Source: JAEUSF01 sp964484145 (GTDB taxonomy: Bacteria > Patescibacteriota > Doudnabacteria > UBA920). Taken from it: DNA of 34,702 nt. Under the pieces are notes generated by a model. The model ran no database searches. It saw only the letters and a program-made list of their open reading frames with translations, and had not been told where the DNA came from. The DNA lies in the NCBI GenBank assembly GCA_964484145.1, contig CAZAED010000010.1, forward strand, positions 1 to 34,702, read 5' to 3'. Position numbers and translations under genes: made by a program. Positions 21,516-27,396 of the stretch are shown piece after piece. Within the stretch, counting starts at the first letter, position 1. The number at the start of each line of letters is the position of its first letter.

Positions 21516-22406
21516 ATGGGCAATTTGCTTGTTGGTTGTCATGTTAGTGCTGCCGGGGGAGTTTGGAACGCGCCTAAAAATGCGGCTGCTTTAGAGTGCG
21601 AGACTTTTCAAATTTTTACCAGGCCGCCAATGGGCGGGCCTGCTCCGAAGATTGATGATGAAGCTATAGAGAAGTTTAAAGCAGAAATGGAAAAATATAA
21701 CTTTACGGACTTTGTTGTCCATTGTCCTTATATTGTAAATTTTGGTTCCGCAAAAAAACCTACCTATCACGGTTCTATTAGTATAGTTTCCGAAGAACTA
21801 AAAAGAGCAAATAGTTTGGGCGCAAAATTGGTAATGACCCACTTGGGAAGTTTTAAGGACTTAGGTCCGGAAAAAGGTATGAAGCAAGCGCAAAAAGGTT
21901 TTGTTGAAGTTTTGGAAAAATATGAAAAGGGTTCTAAAAATCCATCTGCTCAATTTTTGCTTGAAATAGCAGCCGGCAGCGGGGAAGTTATAGGCGATAC
22001 TTTTGAAGAATTAGCCGAACTTATGGAACCACTTAAAAAGTTTAAAACTTTTGGTGGGATTTGTTTTGACACCCAGCATGCTTTTTCTAGCGGGTACGAT
22101 ATAAGAACACCAGGGGCTGTTAAAGAGACATTTACCAAGTTCGACAAGATAATTGGCCTAAAGTGGCTTAAAATGTCACATATAAACGATTCAAAAGTTG
22201 AATTAGGGGGTAAAAAAGACAGGCATGAGCACATTGGGGAAGGGAAAATAGGGGAAAAGGGGTTTAAGGCATTATTGGGCTATTTAAATGAAGAATTTAG
22301 AATGCAGAATGCAGATTCTGCAAACTTTCCTTTGATTTTGGAAACAGAACATGATAAAGTAAAAGAAGATTTGAAAATATTAAAGAAATTGAGAAATAAA
22401 ATATAA
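21516..22406 (+). CDS. nfo: endonuclease IV (AP endonuclease)
   Basis: This 296-aa base-excision-repair enzyme cleaves 5' of abasic sites with three zinc ions held in a TIM barrel. Expected ligands appear in order: VHCPYIVN, THLGSF, LLEIAAGSG, CFDTQHAFSSGYD, HINDSK, KDRHEHIGEGKIG and ILETE. Length matches E. coli Nfo (285 aa). Residues ~260-269 (EFRMQNADSA) come from a GAATGCAGAAT micro-repeat between the last two barrel elements. It has its own AT-rich upstream region with a TATAAA-like box. Small unknown genes follow. Confidence 0.96.
   Translation: MGNLLVGCHVSAAGGVWNAPKNAAALECETFQIFTRPPMGGPAPKIDDEAIEKFKAEMEKYNFTDFVVHCPYIVNFGSAKKPTYHGSISIVSEELKRANSLGAKLVMTHLGSFKDLGPEKGMKQAQKGFVEVLEKYEKGSKNPSAQFLLEIAAGSGEVIGDTFEELAELMEPLKKFKTFGGICFDTQHAFSSGYDIRTPGAVKETFTKFDKIIGLKWLKMSHINDSKVELGGKKDRHEHIGEGKIGEKGFKALLGYLNEEFRMQNADSANFPLILETEHDKVKEDLKILKKLRNKI
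22293..22320. repeat. GAATGCAGAAT micro-repeat in nfo (family C)
   Basis: GAATTTAGAATGCAGAATGC is followed by AGATTCTG, in frame near the 3' end of nfo. It shares its core with the copies at 1964 and 30893. Confidence 0.65.
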
Positions 22407-22411
22407 AATTT

Positions 22412-22561
22412 ATGGGAGAATTTGGACCAAAACCTGAAATGCAAAAACCTTCTGTTTTAACAGGTGACTTTGCAGATATTACAAACCCAGCTGTATATAT
22501 TGAAAAGGCTGGAGATGCAGTTAATGCGTTGAAAAAAATATTTAATTCGGTTGAAAAATAA
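22412..22561 (+). CDS. 49-aa hypothetical protein
   Basis: This short frame encodes MGEFGPKPEMQKPS... and ends FNSVEK, a small soluble protein with no motif. It starts 5 nt after nfo and its TAA stop overlaps the next ATG (TAATG), a coupling typical of real genes. Function unknown. Confidence 0.6.
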   Translation: MGEFGPKPEMQKPSVLTGDFADITNPAVYIEKAGDAVNALKKIFNSVEK

Positions 22562-22788
22562 TGAACGAAGACCAAATTTCCAATATTACTCATTTAATAC
22601 AAGAGTCGCCTCTAGACCAAACAATAAAAGATATTTTAATCCGCGATTTAAAAGCCTCCGGCTTAAGTGAATTTTTGCGTGAACAAATTAAAGCTTATTG
22701 TTTAGATGGTATTAAAGAGTTAGATGAAAAAATAATTCAGGCAAAAAAACTTTTGGCCGCGGAAGAAGAAACTCCACCTGGTCAATAA
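22561..22788 (+). CDS. 75-aa hypothetical helical protein
   Basis: This small acidic protein, predicted to be two or three amphipathic helices (ESPLDQTIKDILIRDLKASG; EKIIQAKKLLAAEEE), is coupled to the 49-aa gene by TAATG overlap and lies 18 nt before the permease gene. No recognised domain. Confidence 0.65.
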   Translation: MNEDQISNITHLIQESPLDQTIKDILIRDLKASGLSEFLREQIKAYCLDGIKELDEKIIQAKKLLAAEEETPPGQ

Positions 22789-22806
22789 AATATTTTATAG
22801 GTAAAT

Positions 22807-23787
22807 ATGATTCACTTAGAGAATTCTACAAAAGTTATATTTAAAGTTGTTTTAACCATTTTAGGCCTTGGCTTTTTGTGGGTAATTCGAGATATAATTT
22901 TGCTTTTGTTAATGTCTTTAATTGTAGCTTCCGCGCTTGAACCTATGGTGCAGTATTTCAACGAGCGTCGTGTGCCAAAAGCTGTCAGTGTTTTAACTGT
23001 TTATGTTTTGGTTTTAGGGTTCGCAGCAACAATTTTGTATTTATTAATCCCGCCGGTAATGACGCAGTTTCAGCTGCTTGCAGACAAGTGGCCGGAATAC
23101 TTTAGTCGGTTTCAGGGCCAGTTTAGTAGCGTAGATTTTAGTAGTTTTTCTTTACCTTCGCTCTTGCAAGACTTTAGCGGTGGCTTTTTAGACAAAACTT
23201 TTGGTGTGTTTAGCGGGCTATTGTCTTTTATTACGGTTTTAGTCATTTCTTTTTACTTGGTGGCAGAAGAACAGAGTATGAAGCAGTTTGTGGCTACTCT
23301 TTTGCCGCTGCAGCATCACGACGTGGTTTTAAACCTAATAGATAAAATTCAGAACAAAATGGGACGCTGGGTTTTAGGGCAAATTATTTTAAGTTTTTCT
23401 ATTTTTGCTTTAACCTACATAGGGCTTTTAATTTTGGGAGTAGACTACGCCTTGTTTCTGGCTCTGTTAGCCGGACTCTTGGAAGTTGTGCCGTACATAG
23501 GCCCGTTTCTTTCCGCAGTGCCGGCTGTGTTCTTTGCTTTTATTCAAAGTCCGCCTTTAGCAATTGCCGCGGTTATTTTATATATTATTGTACAAAAAAC
23601 CGAAGGCTATGTGTTAGTGCCAAAAATTATGCAAAAAACCGTGGGACTTTCTCCTTTGGTGGTTTTAGTTTCTTTACTAGTAGGCTACAAGTTAGCGGGT
23701 ATTTTAGGATTGCTTGTTTCCGTACCAATTGCCAGCGCGATTTCGGTTTTAGTCCAGGAATTTTCTCCAGTAAAGCCTCATGCCTAA
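22807..23787 (+). CDS. AI-2E / PerM family membrane permease
   Basis: This 326-aa integral membrane protein of the AI-2E transporter (UPF0118/PerM) family has an early pair of helices (LGLGFLWVIRDIILLLLMSLIVASALEP), a soluble amphipathic region (about 90-135) and then several helices. Family signatures include LLEVVPYIGPFLSAVPAVFFA and VLVPKIMQKTVGLSPLVVLVSLLVG. Members include the autoinducer-2 exporter TqsA and Na+/H+ antiporters, so the substrate is open. It is probably the last gene of the nfo-linked cluster. Confidence 0.92.
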   Translation: MIHLENSTKVIFKVVLTILGLGFLWVIRDIILLLLMSLIVASALEPMVQYFNERRVPKAVSVLTVYVLVLGFAATILYLLIPPVMTQFQLLADKWPEYFSRFQGQFSSVDFSSFSLPSLLQDFSGGFLDKTFGVFSGLLSFITVLVISFYLVAEEQSMKQFVATLLPLQHHDVVLNLIDKIQNKMGRWVLGQIILSFSIFALTYIGLLILGVDYALFLALLAGLLEVVPYIGPFLSAVPAVFFAFIQSPPLAIAAVILYIIVQKTEGYVLVPKIMQKTVGLSPLVVLVSLLVGYKLAGILGLLVSVPIASAISVLVQEFSPVKPHA

Positions 23788-23789
23788 AT

Positions 23790-23818
23790 TTGTTAAAATT
23801 GTCTAAAATAGCTATAAT
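23790..23818 (+). promoter_or_regulatory. sigma70 promoter of metG
   Basis: TTGTTA (23790-23795), 17-nt spacer, TATAAT (23813-23818). A weak hairpin with a T-run (about 23819-23850) follows and may be an attenuator or the permease terminator. Confidence 0.65.
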
Positions 23819-23850
23819 ATAAGGGCTAATTTGGCTCTTTTTTATTTTTT

Positions 23851-23902
23851 GTAGCGTGCCGATTTATCGGCAAACTAATATGCCCATAAATGGGCACGCT
23901 AC
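23851..23902. repeat. RAYT-type palindrome in the metG leader (family B)
   Basis: This 52-nt element has outer arms GTAGCGTGCC / GGCACGCTAC and inner palindromes GCCGATTTATCGGC and GCCCATAAATGGGC. It is the reverse-orientation twin of 2523-2574, identical in both arms. It lies between the metG promoter and ATG, so it is probably transcribed in the leader. Confidence 0.92.
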
Positions 23903-23914
23903 ACTATTAAACTA

Positions 23915-25399
23915 ATGACTTCAAAATTTTACCTTACCACCACGCTCCCATACGTTAATTCAGACCCGCATTTAGGGTTTGCTTTGGAATTAGTACAGGC
24001 AGATGCCATAGTGCGCAGTCAAAAATTACTTGGCAAAGAAATATTTTTTAACACCGGTACAGACGAACATGGTTTAAAAATTTACCAAAAGGCACAAGGC
24101 TTAGGTAAAGACACGCAAAAGTATGTGGACGAGTTTGCGGAAAAGTTTAACAATTTACTCCCGGCTTTAGGCGTTTTACCGGAAATACATTTTATCCGTA
24201 CTACCGACAAGCACCATATTGCCGCGTGCCAGGAATTTTGGAAATCGGTGGAAAAAAACGGCTTTATTTACAAAGCCGAGTACAAAATTAAATATTGTGT
24301 TGGCTGTGAACTGGAAAAAACCGAGTCAGATTTAAACGAAGAGGGTGAGTGTCTTATTCATCCGCACTTAAAAATAGAGCTTAGGGAAGAAGAAAACTAT
24401 TTTTTTAAGTTTAGCGCGTTTGAAAAACCGTTACTTGAACTTTATGAAAAGTACCCGGACTTTGTGGTACCAGACTTTAGGTTTAACGAAATAAAAGAAT
24501 TTGTAAAAAGTGGGCTTAAGGATTTTAGTATTTCTCGTAAAAAAGAAAAAATGCCTTGGGGGGTAGCGGTGCCTAATGACGATACCCAAATAATGTACGT
24601 TTGGTTTGATGCGCTTATAAATTATATTTCAACTTTAGGATGGGGAAACAGTGACGAGTTACGAGTGACGGGTGACAAGTTTGAGCAATTTTGGGGAACA
24701 AAAGAAAAACCTAACGCACTGCAAATTGCCGGGAAAGACAACCTGCGTCAGCAGTCTTCTATGTGGCAGGCTATGCTTATGGCAGCCGGACTTCCTACTT
24801 CCAGGCAAATTATAATTCACGGATTTATAAATAGCGGCGGACAGAAAATGTCTAAGAGTTTAGGCAATGTGGCTGACCCGTACCAAATTATCGACGCTTT
24901 AATATCAAAAGGCCTTACCAAAGAACAAGCGACCGATGCTTTAAGGTTTTATTTACTTCACGACATTCCGACCTTTGAAGACGGCGACTACACTTGGGAA
25001 AAGTTTTTAGAAAGTTATAACGCATTTTTAGCCAACGGCATAGGAAATTTAACAAGTCGAATTTTAAAAATGGCGACCTCGAACGGCGTAGGTCTTATCG
25101 GGTCTAATAAGTCCTATCAGTCCTATAAATCGTTTGATGAATTCAAATTAAATGATGCCGTTCACCAACTCTGGCAGAAAATAACCGCCTGCGATGTTTA
25201 TATTCAGCAAAATGAACCGTTTAAGAAAATTAAAGTAGACATTGAAGCCGGAAAAAAAGACATAGAATATTTGCTTTCGCAGCTTTCTGAAATTGCAGTA
25301 AGTTTGCAGCCTTTTTTACCTTATACAGCAGAAGCAATATTAAAAGCATTAAGTGAACCAACGTTGGAAAATATTCCGAGGTTGTTTCCTAGGATCTAA
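23915..25399 (+). CDS. metG: methionyl-tRNA synthetase
   Basis: This 494-aa class I synthetase has the HIGH motif as HLGF (TTLPYVNSDPHLGFALEL), a cysteine-containing zinc knuckle region (CVGCELEKTE...GECLIHPH), the KMSKS loop (GGQKMSKSLGN) and a helical anticodon domain. It ends without the C-terminal tRNA-binding (EMAP-like) domain, as in short MetRS forms. Residues ~246-256 (SDELRVTGDK) come from an in-frame micro-repeat. It abuts the next gene (stop 25397-25399, ATG 25400), which in turn abuts tatD. Confidence 0.97.
   Translation: MTSKFYLTTTLPYVNSDPHLGFALELVQADAIVRSQKLLGKEIFFNTGTDEHGLKIYQKAQGLGKDTQKYVDEFAEKFNNLLPALGVLPEIHFIRTTDKHHIAACQEFWKSVEKNGFIYKAEYKIKYCVGCELEKTESDLNEEGECLIHPHLKIELREEENYFFKFSAFEKPLLELYEKYPDFVVPDFRFNEIKEFVKSGLKDFSISRKKEKMPWGVAVPNDDTQIMYVWFDALINYISTLGWGNSDELRVTGDKFEQFWGTKEKPNALQIAGKDNLRQQSSMWQAMLMAAGLPTSRQIIIHGFINSGGQKMSKSLGNVADPYQIIDALISKGLTKEQATDALRFYLLHDIPTFEDGDYTWEKFLESYNAFLANGIGNLTSRILKMATSNGVGLIGSNKSYQSYKSFDEFKLNDAVHQLWQKITACDVYIQQNEPFKKIKVDIEAGKKDIEYLLSQLSEIAVSLQPFLPYTAEAILKALSEPTLENIPRLFPRI
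24651..24680. repeat. GTGACGAGTTACGAGTGAC micro-repeat in metG (family D)
   Basis: Near-identical to the intergenic copy at 490. It is in frame, in a surface segment between the catalytic domain strands and KMSKS. Confidence 0.75.
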
Positions 25400-26116
25400 A
25401 TGTCAATAAGAGAAACTTTTAAAGGTGACTTGGTCCAAATCAATTTTCCAAACAGAAATTTGGTTTTTTTAGAATCCTCAAAAATTGTGAAAGTTTTACA
25501 GGAAAGGAAGCTTTTACACGAATTTTTAAAAGCTGAAGATCTTGCTCAAAAAGAAGGCTTTGCTGAAAGTGAGAATATTAAAGTAACTCGTTTTGATAGG
25601 AATTCTAAGTATCCCCAACACGCTTTATATTTTAAGGTTGAAAGCGGGGAAGGAACTTTCTTTGTTAAAAAGACCCCATTAAAATCCTTGAAAGATTTTG
25701 GCGGGGGGACTGGCGAAGTATTTAGTTCAAGAGAGGCTCTAGAATTAATTTCTAAGGCCGACAAGAGTTTGGTTGGAGAAGTTAAAGTGGTTGAATTCGC
25801 ATTTGGTGTGGTGGATAAGACGAAAAAAGAAGCCTATTTTGTGTCAGGCTGGGATGATGTTTATTCAAATGGGTTGGATAAATATTTTAAGAAGCTTGAT
25901 GAACAAATTAATGAAGCAGAAGGTAATAAAGAAAGATTATTAGAATTAAAAAATAAAAAAAAGAGTTTAAAATCACGCAGTCATTGGATTAATAAAATAT
26001 TAAGGGAAGCTGGTTATTTTGATTTAAAAAATGAACACTTGGCTTATAACGAAGAAACAGACACCATATATTTATTTGATTTAAACAAAAAAATTGAGCA
26101 ACCCTTGGGAGCTTAA
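25400..26116 (+). CDS. hypothetical protein between metG and tatD
   Basis: This 238-aa soluble protein shows a mixed alpha/beta first half (HALYFKVESGEGTFFVKKTP), a long charged helix or coiled coil (about 160-190, NEAEGNKERLLELKNKKKS) and a C-terminal TIYLFDLNKK strand. The order 'FVKK...helix...YLFDLNK' loosely recalls a degenerate protein-kinase-like fold, but catalytic motifs are not evident and I do not assign it. It abuts both neighbours without a gap, so it is part of the metG-tatD operon. Confidence 0.75.
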   Translation: MSIRETFKGDLVQINFPNRNLVFLESSKIVKVLQERKLLHEFLKAEDLAQKEGFAESENIKVTRFDRNSKYPQHALYFKVESGEGTFFVKKTPLKSLKDFGGGTGEVFSSREALELISKADKSLVGEVKVVEFAFGVVDKTKKEAYFVSGWDDVYSNGLDKYFKKLDEQINEAEGNKERLLELKNKKKSLKSRSHWINKILREAGYFDLKNEHLAYNEETDTIYLFDLNKKIEQPLGA

Positions 26117-27055
26117 ATGCTAATAGACACCCACGCCCACGTGAATTTTAAAGGTTTTGAGACCGATGCAATAGAAGTTATGCAGCGGGCTTTGAGTGCG
26201 GGGGTTAGTGTTATAAATGTAGGGACGCAAATGGACACTTCTAGGCAGGCTGTGGAGATGGCAGAACAGTTAGGGGTGACGGGTAACGAGTCACGGGTAT
26301 ATGCGGTGGTGGGGTTGCATCCTGTTCACACATACTCACAACATTTAGACGAAGAGGAAACGAGCTTTAATACTAGGGAAGAGAAGTTTGATTATGAAGC
26401 TTATAAAAAATTAGCTCAGAATCCGTTAGTAGTTGGAATAGGTGAGTGTGGGCTGGATTACTATCGTCTGCCAGGAAATGGCGATGACGAAAAAGTAAAA
26501 AAACTTCAGGCTGAAGCATTTATTTTACAGCTAAAGTTAGCAAAAGAATTAAACAAAACTTTGGTTATACATTCGCGCAGTTCAAAGGGTACGGACGATG
26601 CGTGCTTAGACATACTGGAAATTTTGAAAACTGCATCTCTCTGGCGTCATTCTGAGGGAGTGCGGCCGAACGAAGAATCTGAAAAACAAAAGGAGATTCT
26701 TCGCTTCGCTCAGAATGACGCCGCGTTGCCTAGATTTGTGCTTCATAGTTACACCGGAAGCCCAGAGGTAGCTAAAATGTTTGTGGACTTAGGCGGGTAT
26801 ATAAGCTTTAATGGTATAATTACTTTTGACAAAACAGGTAACCAAGAAGCAGTTTTAAAAGTTGTGCCGGACGACAAAATAGTTTTAGAAACCGACTGCC
26901 CGTACTTAACTCCAGTCCCAATGCGGGGCAAAAAAAACGAGCCCAGCTACGTCCGGCACGTGGCCGAAAAAGTAGCTGAGCTCAAGGGACTTCGGGTGGA
27001 CGAGGTCGCAGAGGCGACCTCGAGGAATGCGCGAAGGCTGTTTCAGTTGCCGTGA
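26117..27055 (+). CDS. tatD: TatD family metal-dependent deoxyribonuclease with repeat insertions
   Basis: This 312-aa TIM-barrel metalloenzyme is of the TatD/YcfH group (3'-to-5' DNase, DNA repair and quality control). Metal ligands are visible in IDTHAHVNF, VGIGECGLDYYR, VIHSRSS, FVLHSYTGS and LETDCPYLTP. It is ~50 residues longer than usual. Residues ~176-202 (WRHSEGVRPNEES...ILRFAQND) are the translation of an 80-nt palindrome, and ~53-61 (VTGNESRV) of a micro-repeat. Both lie outside the metal motifs. It is the last gene of the metG operon, and its 3' end overlaps a minus-strand small gene by 13 nt. Confidence 0.94.
   Translation: MLIDTHAHVNFKGFETDAIEVMQRALSAGVSVINVGTQMDTSRQAVEMAEQLGVTGNESRVYAVVGLHPVHTYSQHLDEEETSFNTREEKFDYEAYKKLAQNPLVVGIGECGLDYYRLPGNGDDEKVKKLQAEAFILQLKLAKELNKTLVIHSRSSKGTDDACLDILEILKTASLWRHSEGVRPNEESEKQKEILRFAQNDAALPRFVLHSYTGSPEVAKMFVDLGGYISFNGIITFDKTGNQEAVLKVVPDDKIVLETDCPYLTPVPMRGKKNEPSYVRHVAEKVAELKGLRVDEVAEATSRNARRLFQLP
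26275..26298. repeat. GTGACGGGTAACGAGTCACGGG micro-repeat in tatD (family D)
   Basis: Degenerate member of the family at 490, 24651 and 29371, in frame in a loop near the N-terminal third of TatD. Confidence 0.6.
26643..26722. repeat. 80-nt palindromic element inside tatD (family F)
   Basis: Perfect 14-bp terminal inverted repeats GGCGTCATTCTGAG / CTCAGAATGACGCC (26643-26656 / 26709-26722) surround a second perfect 10-bp pair CGAAGAATCT / AGATTCTTCG (26671-26680 / 26694-26703). It is read in frame, and such double-hairpin elements are not part of TatD enzymes elsewhere. Confidence 0.9.
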
Positions 27056-27216
27056 TCGCTTTGCTCCACCCACTGGATTTTCTCTGCTTCGGACATTGTT
27101 TCCCAGTTTGCTGGAAAATGGGTGAAAGCCTCGCTTGGTTTTACCGTTACTTTTACGCATTTCGGCGCTTCTTGGGTTCCGCACTGATCCTCGGGATCTT
27201 GGTGAAGATATGGCAT
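27043..27216 (-). CDS. 57-aa GC-rich orphan gene, convergent with tatD
   Basis: This is a minus-strand frame starting ATG at 27216, with AAGGAGGG 3 nt upstream and a good promoter (TTGACT, 17 nt, TAAAGT with upstream TG). It encodes a small acidic protein, MPYLHQDPEDQCGTQEAPKC..., ending QWVEQSDHGN. There are two cysteines, no signal peptide and no recognised family. The stop (27043-27045) lies within the last codons of tatD, a 13-nt tail-to-tail overlap. Composition and expression signals resemble the other GC-rich orphans (10573, 15737, 16385). Confidence 0.6.
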   Translation of the reverse strand: MPYLHQDPEDQCGTQEAPKCVKVTVKPSEAFTHFPANWETMSEAEKIQWVEQSDHGN

Positions 27217-27234
27217 AGACCCTCCTTCCCGAAA

Positions 27235-27263
27235 ACTTTATCATCACCATCATCAAAAGTCAA
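27235..27263 (-). promoter_or_regulatory. sigma70 promoter of the 57-aa minus-strand gene
   Basis: Minus-strand TTGACT (27258-27263), 17-nt spacer, TAAAGT (27235-27240) with TG one base upstream of the -10. It is aligned with the strong ribosome-binding site at 27220-27227. Confidence 0.6.
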
Positions 27264-27275
27264 TTACACACGTCG

Positions 27276-27375
27276 TGTCATCCCGGAATTTTTAAGGGCT
27301 GTTAAAAATATCCGGGATCCAGTAAGTAACATGACTCTGGATCCCGGCTCTCGGCCGCACTCGGCCGGGATGACA
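27276..27375. repeat. RPE-like palindromic element, intergenic copy (family A)
   Basis: This 100-nt element has ends TGTCATCCCGG / CCGGGATGACA and inner pairs CCGGGATCCAG / CTGGATCCCGG. It lies between the small minus gene and leuS. Confidence 0.9.
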
Positions 27376-27396
27376 AAGTCTAGATAACTTAAGTTT

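Noticed and set aside
26906..27256. 116-codon minus-strand frame overlapping the tatD end
   Set aside because: It lies largely antisense to conserved tatD codons, has no start signals and has an Arg/Ser-rich shadow composition; the 57-aa frame in another phase has the Shine-Dalgarno and promoter.
27052..27387. 111-codon plus-strand frame after tatD
   Set aside because: Its second half is the family A repeat, it has no ribosome-binding site, and the minus-strand 57-aa frame has better signals.
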